A stretch of 64,000 nt of DNA, from contig OY969094.1 of the NCBI GenBank assembly GCA_963697695.1, positions 2,666,001 through 2,730,000 of the forward strand, given 5' to 3'. Shown piece by piece: positions 9,060 to 17,633 of this stretch. Numbering within the stretch: the stretch's first letter is position 1; every line of letters begins with the position of its first letter. The translations under genes were made by a program, and so were the position numbers. The stretch is from VRUE01 sp963697695. Its GTDB lineage: Bacteria > Actinomycetota > Thermoleophilia > Solirubrobacterales > 70-9. The notes below the pieces were generated by a model. It was not told where the DNA came from and did not search any database. It worked only from the letters and a program-made list of their open reading frames with translations.

Positions 9060-9077
9060 CGGAAGCCCCATCTTCCG
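9060..9077 (+). terminator. Possible weak terminator hairpin after htrA
   Basis: CGGAAG-CCCCAT-CTTCCG forms a 6-bp stem with 6-nt loop 24 nt after the htrA stop. There is no T-run behind it. Confidence 0.3.
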
Positions 9078-9160
9078 TGGAGGCTGACTTGGAAGTTTGA
9101 CTGGCGACTAGGGCTCCGTGAAACTCTCGTGTGCGAGGCCACTCTTGTAGCGGCACGATC

Positions 9161-9186
9161 CCGTAACTCCAACGAGAGGAATCAAA
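9161..9186 (+). promoter_or_regulatory. Conserved 5' leader of the AT-rich secreted gene
   Basis: CCGTAACT followed by GAGAGGAATC directly precedes the start codon. The same two blocks in the same order precede the paralog at 55874. GAGAGGA serves as ribosome binding site. Confidence 0.65.
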
Positions 9187-9870
9187 GTGAGTCACTGGAA
9201 GACGAGACTTAAGGCGTTTGTTCTGCTGGGACTAGTTGCATTGGGCGTGGCAGGAATTCAGGCTGAAAGTGGTCAGGCGTTGACGTGGGATGTGAACGGA
9301 AAAGAAATCACATCCACCGTCTCGTTTGATGGAACGCATGAAGGCGAAATGAGACTTTTAGTGCCAGGCTTATCACTCGTAGTTAGCTGCAAAGAAATAA
9401 GTGTTGAAAATGGAGTACTGCTTGCCGGCAGCAGCGCTCACTTGAGCCTTGCGTATTCTGGTTGCAAAGCAACTCTATGGGGGATGGACCTCAGTGCCAC
9501 CTGCCTTCCCTTAGTCTTATCCACAGATTTGAAGATCTTACCCATATTACATAATACTAAGATTTATTTATTAATGGAGCCATTAACTGTCGGTCAACCC
9601 TTTATGTACATTTACTACGATGGTGCATTCTGCCCTCTGGCAGAAGAAATCAAAGTCAAAGGCTCTACGGTTCTAGAATGTCTTACTGAATTTTTACTTG
9701 CTAGTGATTGCAAAGTGAGCAGGTTATTCCACCGTGCAGGACTGGCGCCTCAAGCATTATTCCCAGAAGACGAACTTAAATATGGTGTCCTACAAGCTTT
9801 CGTCCACGATGAGCTCGGACTTTTCTTGACCGGCATCGACGCCGACAGAATTTTCAATGCCTTAGTTTGA
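9187..9870 (+). CDS. Secreted six-cysteine protein of unknown function, AT-rich (copy 1)
   Basis: A 227-aa protein whose function I do not recognise. Residues 1-31 form a Sec-type signal peptide ending near GQA; the mature protein begins LTWDVNG. It pairs with the product of 55874-56566: all six cysteines align, and both share KILPILHN, EPLT.GQPF, ALFP.D.LKYG and a C-terminal FNAL(V/I). Three disulfides are likely if it is exported. Base use differs sharply from the neighbours: nt 9541-9600 hold 20 G+C in 60, with TTA and ATA codons, while flanking trp genes are very GC-rich. The start is GTG behind GAGAGGAATC. It lies between htrA and trpF. Recent transfer or selection for unusual expression could explain the composition. 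Confidence 0.85.
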   Translation: MSHWKTRLKAFVLLGLVALGVAGIQAESGQALTWDVNGKEITSTVSFDGTHEGEMRLLVPGLSLVVSCKEISVENGVLLAGSSAHLSLAYSGCKATLWGMDLSATCLPLVLSTDLKILPILHNTKIYLLMEPLTVGQPFMYIYYDGAFCPLAEEIKVKGSTVLECLTEFLLASDCKVSRLFHRAGLAPQALFPEDELKYGVLQAFVHDELGLFLTGIDADRIFNALV

Positions 9871-9900
9871 ATTCTTAGGCTCGGCGGTAAGGGGAGCAAG

Positions 9901-9944
9901 GAGGTTGTGGGGCCGGTGCTAGACGGCGGCCCCGCGACCTCTTT
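9901..9944 (+). terminator. Terminator hairpin between secreted gene and trpF
   Basis: GAGGTTGTGGGGCCG at 9901-9915 pairs with 9927-9941 (two G-U pairs, 11-nt loop), followed by TTT. The base of the stem is only 14 nt before the trpF start, so it could also attenuate read-through into trpFBA. Confidence 0.65.
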
Positions 9945-9949
9945 ACGCT
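9944..9949 (+). promoter_or_regulatory. Candidate -10 of trpFBA
   Basis: TACGCT ends 6 nt before the trpF ATG and abuts the hairpin. If used, the trpF message would be leaderless and independent of read-through. Confidence 0.35.
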
Positions 9950-9955
9950 ATGTAA

Positions 9956-10591
9956 ATGCGGATCAAGATCTGCGGCATAACGAACCTGGATGACGCGGCG
10001 GAGGCCGTGCGGCTTGGGGCTTGGGCGATTGGGCTGATCCATTACGACAGGAGCCCGCGGGCTTGCGAGCCGGCGGAGGCGGTGCGGATCGGGGCGGCGT
10101 TCAGGCGCAAGTGCGAGGTTGTTGGCGTGTTCGTCAATCCTGAGCTGGAGGAAGTGGCGAAGGCGGTCGAGAACGCCGGGCTGACGATGGTGCAACTGAA
10201 TGGGGCGGAGGGGCCGGCGTTCTGCGGCGAGGTGGCGCGGCGGACCGGGGTCAAGGTGGTCAAGGCGATCCATGTCGCCAGCGCCGCCGATGTCCATGGC
10301 GCCGAGGCCTTTCGCACCGACTTCCATCTCTTCGATCGCCGCGGCAAAGGGCTCTGGGGCGGAACGGGGGAAAGCTTCGACTGGGGGCTGTTGCGCGAGC
10401 ACCGTTCGGAAGTGCCCGCGATCGTCGCCGGCGGTCTGCGACCGGACAACGTCGCGGCGGCGATTTCCGTCGCTCACCCCTACGCGGTCGACGTGGCGAG
10501 CGGGGTTGAGGCGGAGCCGGGCCGAAAGGATCACGCAGCGATGACCGCCTTCTTCGAGGCCGCCCAGGCCGCTAGCGTCTCCACTCTATGA
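9956..10591 (+). CDS. trpF: Phosphoribosylanthranilate isomerase
   Basis: A 211-aa TIM-barrel enzyme performing the Amadori rearrangement of PRA to CdRP. It starts RIKICGITN, with the catalytic Cys of the KICG motif. VQLNGAEGPAFC matches the family VQLHG strand with Asn for His. The phosphate-binding end AGGLRPDNVAAAI and the catalytic-Asp region AVDVASGVEAEPGRKD are present. It starts the second trp block and its TGA overlaps the trpB ATG. Confidence 0.94.
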   Translation: MRIKICGITNLDDAAEAVRLGAWAIGLIHYDRSPRACEPAEAVRIGAAFRRKCEVVGVFVNPELEEVAKAVENAGLTMVQLNGAEGPAFCGEVARRTGVKVVKAIHVASAADVHGAEAFRTDFHLFDRRGKGLWGGTGESFDWGLLREHRSEVPAIVAGGLRPDNVAAAISVAHPYAVDVASGVEAEPGRKDHAAMTAFFEAAQAASVSTL

Positions 10592-11757
10592 GCGTGGTCG
10601 AGGAGCGATTTGGGCCCTACGGGGGCCGTTATGTGCCGGAGACGCTGATCGCCGCTCTCGACGAGCTGACCGCGGCTTGGGCGGAGGCACGTGAGGACAC
10701 GGGTTTTCGCGAGCAGTTGGCCGACCTGCACCGCAATTTCATCGGCCGTCCGACGCCGCTCTACCGAGCCGACCGGCTCTCCGAGCGCGCCGGTCGCAGG
10801 GTCTACCTGAAGCGGGAGGACCTTGCCCACACCGGCGCCCACAAGATCAACAACGCGATTGGGCAGGCACTGCTCGCCAAGCGGATGGGCAAGCCTCGGG
10901 TGATCGCCGAGACCGGTGCCGGCCAGCATGGGGTGGCGACGGCAACGGCCTGCGCCCTACTCGACCTCGAGTGCGTCGTCTATATGGGTAGCGAGGACAT
11001 CCGCCGCCAGCGGCCCAACGTGGAGCGGATGGGTCTGCTCGGTGCGGAGGTCGTCCCGGTCGAGGCCGGGCGCCGCACGCTGAAGGAGGCGAGCAGCGCC
11101 GCGATCCGCGACTGGGTCGCCAGCGTGGCCACCACCCACTACATAATCGGCTCCGCGGTAGGTCCAGCTCCGTTTCCCGCTTTGGTCCGCGACCTGCAGC
11201 GGGTGATCGGCGACGAGGCGCGTGAGCAGGCGCTGGACGCCGAGGGCGCTCTGCCGGCCCGGGTGATCGCTTGCGTGGGCGGCGGCTCCAACTCGATCGG
11301 CATCTTCACCCCCTTCATCGATGACGCGGAGGTGGCGCTGATCGGAGTCGAGGCGGCGGGCGAGGGGCTCGACACCGATCGCCATGGCGCCTCGCTGGGA
11401 GCCGGCAGCACCGGTGTCCTGCATGGGTCGCTCTCCTCTGTGCTCGCCGACGAGGAGGGACAGATCATCGAGGCCCACTCGGTCTCCGCCGGCCTCGACT
11501 ACCCGGGGGTCGGGCCGGAGCACGCCTACCTGCGCGACACCGGCCGCGCCAGCTACTTCGCCGTTACCGATGCGGAAGCGCTTGCCGCGTTCGCCCAGCT
11601 CTCGAGGCTGGAGGGGATCATCCCGGCGCTGGAGTCCTCGCACGCGATCGCCTGGCTGCTCGAGAACGGTGGGGGGGACGGCTACGACGTGCTCTGTCTC
11701 TCCGGGCGTGGAGACAAGGATCTCGCCGAGGCGATTGCGCAGGGCGTCGGGGGGTGA
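10588..11757 (+). CDS. trpB: Tryptophan synthase beta chain
   Basis: A 389-aa PLP enzyme that condenses indole with serine. The Schiff-base Lys is in HTGAHKINNAIGQ. ETGAGQHGVATA, the phosphate-binding GGGSNSIG and a Glu-containing VEAAGEG stretch are conserved. It belongs to the TrpB1 group that partners TrpA. It overlaps trpF (ATGA) and trpA (GTGA). Its last codons form the left arm of a perfect inverted repeat whose right arm lies inside trpA. Confidence 0.96.
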   Translation: MSVVEERFGPYGGRYVPETLIAALDELTAAWAEAREDTGFREQLADLHRNFIGRPTPLYRADRLSERAGRRVYLKREDLAHTGAHKINNAIGQALLAKRMGKPRVIAETGAGQHGVATATACALLDLECVVYMGSEDIRRQRPNVERMGLLGAEVVPVEAGRRTLKEASSAAIRDWVASVATTHYIIGSAVGPAPFPALVRDLQRVIGDEAREQALDAEGALPARVIACVGGGSNSIGIFTPFIDDAEVALIGVEAAGEGLDTDRHGASLGAGSTGVLHGSLSSVLADEEGQIIEAHSVSAGLDYPGVGPEHAYLRDTGRASYFAVTDAEALAAFAQLSRLEGIIPALESSHAIAWLLENGGGDGYDVLCLSGRGDKDLAEAIAQGVGG

Positions 11758-11807
11758 CTCGGCGGAGCAACAGCGGGGAGGCTCCGGCGAGTCACCCCCC
11801 GACGCCC
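11742..11807 (+). repeat. Perfect 20-bp inverted repeat over the trpB/trpA junction
   Basis: GGGCGTCGGGGGGTGACTCG at 11742-11761 is exactly complementary to 11788-11807, with 26 nt between. Inside, GGAGC (11764-11768) can also pair with GCTCC (11781-11785). The left arm contains both the trpB stop and the trpA GTG start. In mRNA this would be a very stable hairpin that hides the trpA start until ribosomes finishing trpB open it. Confidence 0.85.
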
Positions 11808-12623
11808 ATCGCCGAAGCGCCGAGCGGGGTGGAGAGGATCGCCGCGGCGTTCAGAGCTTCAGGAGACGAAGGTCGCGCTGCGCTTATGCCTTACATGATG
11901 GCCGGCTTTCCCGATCGAGAGTCTTCGCTCAAGGTCGCTGCCGCCTACGCGGAGTCAGGTGCCGACCTGATCGAGCTTGGGGTTCCTTTTTCCGATCCGC
12001 TTGCCGACGGGCCGACGATTCATGCGGCCGCGACTGCCGCCCTGAACGCCGGTGCGACGCTCTCGACGGCATTCGAGGTTTGCGAATCGGTCGCCGAGCG
12101 CGTCCCTGTCGTCTTCATGGTCTACGCCAACATGGTCCTGGCGCAGGGTGGGGTGGCTGAGTTCGCCGCTCGCATTGCGCAGGTGGGTGCAGTTGGGGCG
12201 ATCGTCCCCGACCTCCCCCTGGGGGAGGCTGAGGAGGTGCGCGAGGCGTTCGCTGCCGCCGGTCTCGCGCTCATCCCGCTGGTCGCTCCGACCACTCTGT
12301 CTGAGCGCCGGGCTCAGATCTGCGCGGTCGCGCACGGCTTCATCTACGTCGTCTCGACCGTTGGGACGACCGGAGAGCGCGACGAGATCCCACTCGAACT
12401 CAGCGAGTTGGTCGCGGCGACCAAGACCGAGGCCGACGTTCCAGTCGCGGTCGGCTTTGGGATCGGTACCCCCGACCAAGCGGCCCAGGTGGGCCGCATC
12501 GCCGACGGGGTGATCATCGGCAGCCGCCTGGTGCGCGCTGCCGGAGAGGCAGGTTCGGAGGGGGCGGCCGCGGAGGCCGTCGGCGACTTCCTGCGCGAGA
12601 CGCGCGTCGCCCTGGCCGGTTAG
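11754..12623 (+). CDS. trpA: Tryptophan synthase alpha chain
   Basis: A 289-aa TIM-barrel subunit that cleaves indole-3-glycerol phosphate. The catalytic Glu lies in LIELGVPFSDPLADG, and PDLPLGE holds the second acidic residue. The phosphate loop GFGIGTPDQAA and IIGSRLVR are near the end. The GTG at 11754 overlaps the trpB stop and adds about 25 residues before the usual core (VERIAAAF). A GTG at 11829 would give a normal-length N-terminus, so the start is uncertain. The extension is encoded partly by the inverted repeat. Confidence 0.93.
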   Translation: MTRRSNSGEAPASHPPTPIAEAPSGVERIAAAFRASGDEGRAALMPYMMAGFPDRESSLKVAAAYAESGADLIELGVPFSDPLADGPTIHAAATAALNAGATLSTAFEVCESVAERVPVVFMVYANMVLAQGGVAEFAARIAQVGAVGAIVPDLPLGEAEEVREAFAAAGLALIPLVAPTTLSERRAQICAVAHGFIYVVSTVGTTGERDEIPLELSELVAATKTEADVPVAVGFGIGTPDQAAQVGRIADGVIIGSRLVRAAGEAGSEGAAAEAVGDFLRETRVALAG

Positions 12624-12626
12624 GAT
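12621..12626 (+). promoter_or_regulatory. Candidate -10 of the 48-aa membrane peptide gene
   Basis: TAGGAT overlaps the trpA stop codon and lies 9 nt before the ATG at 12636. Confidence 0.3.
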
Positions 12627-12635
12627 CACGCCCTC

Positions 12636-12782
12636 ATGGGCATGGTCATAACGCTCTTTCTGGCGCTTGCCGCGACGACGGTCTCCTACGCCTTCGGGCA
12701 AGGGGGCCCGGTCGCCGGCCTGGTCTTCTTCACCGTGCTGCTGATCGGCGCGGTGATCCGCGTCCTGCAGCCGAAGTCCTAG
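12636..12782 (+). CDS. Small membrane protein, 48 aa
   Basis: A short frame, ATG to TAG, encoding MGMVITLFLALAATTVSYAF, then GQGGPVAG, then LVFFTVLLIGAVIRVLQ with a short basic tail. That is two hydrophobic helices around a glycine turn, a plausible small integral membrane hairpin. It lies 12 nt after trpA and ends 11 nt before the convergent methyltransferase gene, filling the gap exactly. There is no Shine-Dalgarno. Function unknown; I recognise no family. Confidence 0.6.
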   Translation: MGMVITLFLALAATTVSYAFGQGGPVAGLVFFTVLLIGAVIRVLQPKS

Positions 12783-12793
12783 TCCGCTCGGCT

Positions 12794-13612
12794 CTAAGCG
12801 CGCGTCGCGACCACCTGCAGGTACTCGGGTTCGAGCACGAGCGCCGGCCGGTCGCCAGCCATGTTGTACTCCTCCAGATAGCTCTTCATGTCCGCGGTCA
12901 GTGCCGCCTCGCCCTCAGGTCCCACCCGTTCGTAGGCGACCTTGGTCGGGCCGAAGAAGGTGCGGAAGAAGTCGAGGAAATGGTCGGCGGAGCGGAAGGC
13001 CTGCCGCGATTTGCGCCGTTCGACGCGGAGGTCGGAGACACCATCGCCGAAGACCTCGCGCAGGTGGTCCTCGGTGCCCCAGAGGAGGGGGGAGGAGACG
13101 CCGGGCGGCGGCGGGGCGTGCTTGGCGATCGTCATGAACATCTTGCCCACGCCTCCGTCCGGGACCCAGTTGGCCATCCCGATCCGGCCGCCGGGCTTGC
13201 AGACACGCAGCAGCTCCGCAGCGGTCTTCTCGTGTTCGGGGGCGAACATCGCCCCGAAGATCGAGATCGCGACGTCGAACTCGGCGTCGCCAAAGGGAAG
13301 TTCGGCCGCGTCTCCCTCGACGAACTCGACGTCGAGACGCTCGGCGGTGGCCCGCTCCCTTCCCCGCTCGAGCAGCGCCGGGACGAAGTCGACTCCCACG
13401 GTGTTTCCCCAGGCGCGCCGCGCCGCCGCGAGGGCGCCGTTGCCGCTGCCGCAGGCGATGTCGATCACCCGTTCGTCGGGGACGATGTCCAGCGCTTCCA
13501 CCAGCTCCTCGGCGACCATCTCGACGAGCCCGGCTACCATCGCGAAGTCTCCCTCTGACCAGGTTTTCTGCTGAGCCTGCCTGACCGCTCCCAGATCCAC
13601 TGCGTCGCTCAT
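12794..13612 (-). CDS. Class I SAM-dependent methyltransferase
   Basis: A 272-aa methyltransferase with motif I VIDIACGSGNGALAAAR (about residues 48-64), motif II region VGVDFVPALLERG, an acidic motif FVEGDAAELPFGDAEFDVA and the post-motif LLRVCKPGGRIGMANW. This is the UbiE/Methyltransf_11 pattern; the substrate cannot be read from sequence. The ATG is preceded by GGGAGCG. It is divergent from the phosphofructokinase gene across a 71-nt region. Confidence 0.88.
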   Translation of the reverse strand: MSDAVDLGAVRQAQQKTWSEGDFAMVAGLVEMVAEELVEALDIVPDERVIDIACGSGNGALAAARRAWGNTVGVDFVPALLERGRERATAERLDVEFVEGDAAELPFGDAEFDVAISIFGAMFAPEHEKTAAELLRVCKPGGRIGMANWVPDGGVGKMFMTIAKHAPPPPGVSSPLLWGTEDHLREVFGDGVSDLRVERRKSRQAFRSADHFLDFFRTFFGPTKVAYERVGPEGEAALTADMKSYLEEYNMAGDRPALVLEPEYLQVVATRA

Positions 13613-13671
13613 GTCGCTCCCTTCTCGCTTGTGCTGATGAAGCTACCGCGTTCTCGGCAGGGCGGCGGCAT

Positions 13672-13677
13672 TAATCT
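13672..13677 (+). promoter_or_regulatory. Candidate -10 of phosphofructokinase gene
   Basis: TAATCT ends 6 nt before the ATG at 13684. No Shine-Dalgarno is present. Confidence 0.4.
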
Positions 13678-13683
13678 GAGCCG

Positions 13684-14712
13684 ATGCGGATCGGCGTGCT
13701 TACCGGCGGGGGCGACTGCCCCGGATTGAACGCGGTAATCCGCGCGGTCGTACGCAAGGGTGTCGAACACCGTGGGCACGACTTCGTCGGTTACCGCGAC
13801 GGCTGGCACGGGCCGCTGCAGGGCGACAGCCGCCCACTCGGGGTGCCGGAGGTGCGCGGCATCCTGCCTCGCGGCGGCACGATCCTTGGTTCATCCCGAA
13901 CGAATCCCTTCGCCGAGGACAGCGGCGCCGAGCGGATCGCGGCAAATCTGACCGAGGCCGGTGTCGACGGGCTGATCGCAATCGGCGGCGAGGACACGCT
14001 CGGGGTGGCTTCGCGCCTGTATACCGAGCACGGGGTGAACGTAGTCGGAGTGCCGAAGACGATCGACAACGACCTCTCTGCAACCGATTACACCTTCGGC
14101 TTCGACACCGCGGTCAACATCGCGATGGAGGCGATCGACCGCCTCCACACGACAGCGGACAGCCACCACCGGGTGCTGATCGTCGAGGTGATGGGGCGCC
14201 ACGCGGGCTGGATCGCCTTCCATGCCGGTCTCGCCGGGGGTGCCAACGTGATCCTCATTCCCGAGCTTCCCTTCGACCTGGAACGCGTCTGCGAGTTCGT
14301 CGGCCGCCGCTTCGAGAGCCGCTACGCGCCGATCCTGGTCGTCGCCGAGGGTGCGCAGCCGATTGGCGGAATGCCCGAGACCAAGAGCGAGAAGCTCGAC
14401 GAGTTCGGCCACGTCGCTCTCGGCGGCATCGCCCACTGGCTGGAGCGGGAGATCGAGCAGCGCACCGGCAAGGAGGCGCGGGCGACCGTGCTCGGCCACG
14501 TGCAGCGCGGCGGCACCCCGACCGCCTTCGACCGGGTCCTGGCCACGCGCTTCGGCCTGCATGCGATCGACGCTGCCGACGCCGGCAAATGGGGCACGAT
14601 GACCGCCCTGCGCGGCACCGATATCGAGCTGGTACAGCTGAGCGAGGCGACGGCGGAGTTGAAGACCGTGCCGGAGGAGCTCTACTCGGAGGCCGAGGTC
14701 TTCTTTGGGTAG
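13684..14712 (+). CDS. pfkA: 6-phosphofructokinase, PPi-type active-site signature
   Basis: A 342-aa group III phosphofructokinase phosphorylating fructose 6-phosphate in glycolysis. It starts RIGVLTGGGDCPGLNAVIR. Two residues decide the phosphoryl donor in this family: the second residue after GG in GGEDT is an acidic pair ending in Asp, and the residue before TIDND is Lys (GVPKTIDND). Known ATP enzymes such as E. coli have Gly at both sites; the PPi enzyme of Amycolatopsis methanolica has Asp and Lys. By that rule this one should use pyrophosphate. The sugar-binding MGRHAGWIA is intact. The stop overlaps the next gene by 8 nt. Confidence 0.92.
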   Translation: MRIGVLTGGGDCPGLNAVIRAVVRKGVEHRGHDFVGYRDGWHGPLQGDSRPLGVPEVRGILPRGGTILGSSRTNPFAEDSGAERIAANLTEAGVDGLIAIGGEDTLGVASRLYTEHGVNVVGVPKTIDNDLSATDYTFGFDTAVNIAMEAIDRLHTTADSHHRVLIVEVMGRHAGWIAFHAGLAGGANVILIPELPFDLERVCEFVGRRFESRYAPILVVAEGAQPIGGMPETKSEKLDEFGHVALGGIAHWLEREIEQRTGKEARATVLGHVQRGGTPTAFDRVLATRFGLHAIDAADAGKWGTMTALRGTDIELVQLSEATAELKTVPEELYSEAEVFFG

Positions 14713-15172
14713 CAAGGCGGCTGCGTTGTTCGCCAGTCTCACCCTGCTTACTTCGATCGTGGGTTGCGGAGATGAAGGCGTGGCGGAGGACGCCACCGTG
14801 ACCGTCTACGTCGAAGCTCCCCTCTGCGTGGCAGCAGGGCAGGAGCTGGCGAGCCAAGGAGGGCGCGCCGGTGAGGTTCGGATCCGCGCGATCTGCCTGC
14901 CGAGCGCGCGCGAAGGCCAGGAGCTCAACCTTGCCGCTCTTGGCGCCAACGCGCGGCGGGCGACGGAGGACTCGACCGCGATCGCCTATCTGGAGCCTGA
15001 CGATCCGGCCACGGCTCGTTTCACGCATCCCATTCTCGAATCCGCCGACATCGGCTGGATCTCCACTGATACGGGGAAGGCAGCGATGGCGCGAGTGATC
15101 CAGGCCGTCGATGGCGCGAACTCGAGCTCCCTGCGAGAGTCGGTTCGGGAAGAGCTAGAGAAGATCGGCTAG
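14705..15172 (+). CDS. Small lipoprotein, possibly a truncated periplasmic-binding-protein relative
   Basis: A 155-aa protein starting at TTG, overlapping the pfkA stop. A lipobox TSIVGC gives a lipidated Cys21 followed by an acidic stretch. The remainder (VTVYVEAPLCVAAGQELA, VRIRAICLP, AYLEPDDPATARFTHPIL) resembles the N-terminal lobe of branched-chain amino acid binding proteins but is far too short for a complete one. The start and overlap support translation coupled to pfkA. Its 3' end overlaps the convergent epimerase gene by 18 nt. Function unknown. Confidence 0.72.
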   Translation: MGSKAAALFASLTLLTSIVGCGDEGVAEDATVTVYVEAPLCVAAGQELASQGGRAGEVRIRAICLPSAREGQELNLAALGANARRATEDSTAIAYLEPDDPATARFTHPILESADIGWISTDTGKAAMARVIQAVDGANSSSLRESVREELEKIG

Positions 15173-16060
15173 TGCCGGCTCCAGCTCGGGAAAGCGGAAC
15201 CTGTAGCCAAGGTCCTGCGCCCGCCGTGGCATCACCCGCTGGCCGCCCCTGAGCACCTTGCCGAACTCGCTGCCGTACATCAGGTCCAGCGTCAGGCCCG
15301 GTATCGGCAGCACCGCCGGCCGACCCAGCTCTTTTCCCAGGGCCTTGGAGAAGGCCTTGTTGGTGGCGGGGTTGGGCGCAGTCGAGTTGACGACGCCGCT
15401 CACCTTCTCGTTGTCAAGCGCCCAGAGCAGGATGCCGACCTCGTCCTCGATGTGGATCCAGGACACGTACTGGGAGCCGCCCGCCAGTGGGCCGCCGACG
15501 CCGAGCTTGAACGGCCTCAATAGCTGTGCGAGGAAGCCGCCACTGGGGTCGAGCACGTGGCCCGTGCGGACGATGACCAGCCGCACCCCGGTGCTCTCCG
15601 CCTCATGGGCCGCCTTCTCCCACTCCTGCACCACCTCGGCGTCGTAGCCCGCTCCGGGGGCCGCAGACTCGTCGACCATCGCCTCGCCGCGGTCGCCGTA
15701 GAAGCCGATCGCCGACTGGTTGACCAGCACGGCTGGCTTTCGCTCCAGGCCGGCGATCGTGCCGATCAGGTTGTGGGTGCCGGTGCGCCGGCTCTCCATG
15801 ATCCGCTGCTTCGCCTCGTCGGTCCAGCGCTGGTTGATCTTCTCGCCGAGCAGGTTGACGACCCCGTCGACGCCGTCGAAGGCATCGGCCGGCGGCCGTT
15901 CGAGGGTCGGCTCCCAGGGGCGCCAGAGCACGCTTGGGTTGGTGCCGCGCGCCCGCTCGGGGTCGCGCGTCAGCCCCACCACCGTGTCGCCCCTGACCAG
16001 CAGCGAGTCGCAGAGGGCAGACCCGATGAATCCGCTGGCGCCGGTGACGAGGACCTTCAC
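15155..16060 (-). CDS. TIGR01777-family NAD-dependent epimerase
   Basis: A 301-aa extended short-chain dehydrogenase-like protein. The N-terminal dinucleotide motif is VTGASGFIGSAL. The family marks NLLGEKINQRWTDEAKQRI and SAIGFYGDRG follow, with a C-terminal DUF1731-like segment (PRRAQDLGYRFRFPELEPAL). The start is GTG. Relatives include YfcH and plant SulA-type proteins of unknown substrate. The gene lies 4 nt downstream of the malic enzyme gene on the same strand, so the two form one unit. Confidence 0.9.
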   Translation of the reverse strand: MKVLVTGASGFIGSALCDSLLVRGDTVVGLTRDPERARGTNPSVLWRPWEPTLERPPADAFDGVDGVVNLLGEKINQRWTDEAKQRIMESRRTGTHNLIGTIAGLERKPAVLVNQSAIGFYGDRGEAMVDESAAPGAGYDAEVVQEWEKAAHEAESTGVRLVIVRTGHVLDPSGGFLAQLLRPFKLGVGGPLAGGSQYVSWIHIEDEVGILLWALDNEKVSGVVNSTAPNPATNKAFSKALGKELGRPAVLPIPGLTLDLMYGSEFGKVLRGGQRVMPRRAQDLGYRFRFPELEPALADLL

Positions 16061-16064
16061 GGAG

Positions 16065-17522
<1,458 letters not shown>

Positions 17523-17618
17523 CGACGGCTATCGAATCAGATTCCGCCTTCGTGCCCGGTCGCGCCTGCCTGCATGGCGTGTGGGCGACCGCCTTGGGGC
17601 GGGAGAAATCGGCCTCTG

Positions 17619-17624
17619 TAGCGT
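17619..17624 (+). promoter_or_regulatory. Candidate -10 of cotH copy 1
   Basis: TAGCGT, inside the 10-nt string TAGCGTTCTC that is repeated before copy 2, lies 9 nt before the ATG. Confidence 0.45.
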
Positions 17625-17633
17625 TCTCTCGGT

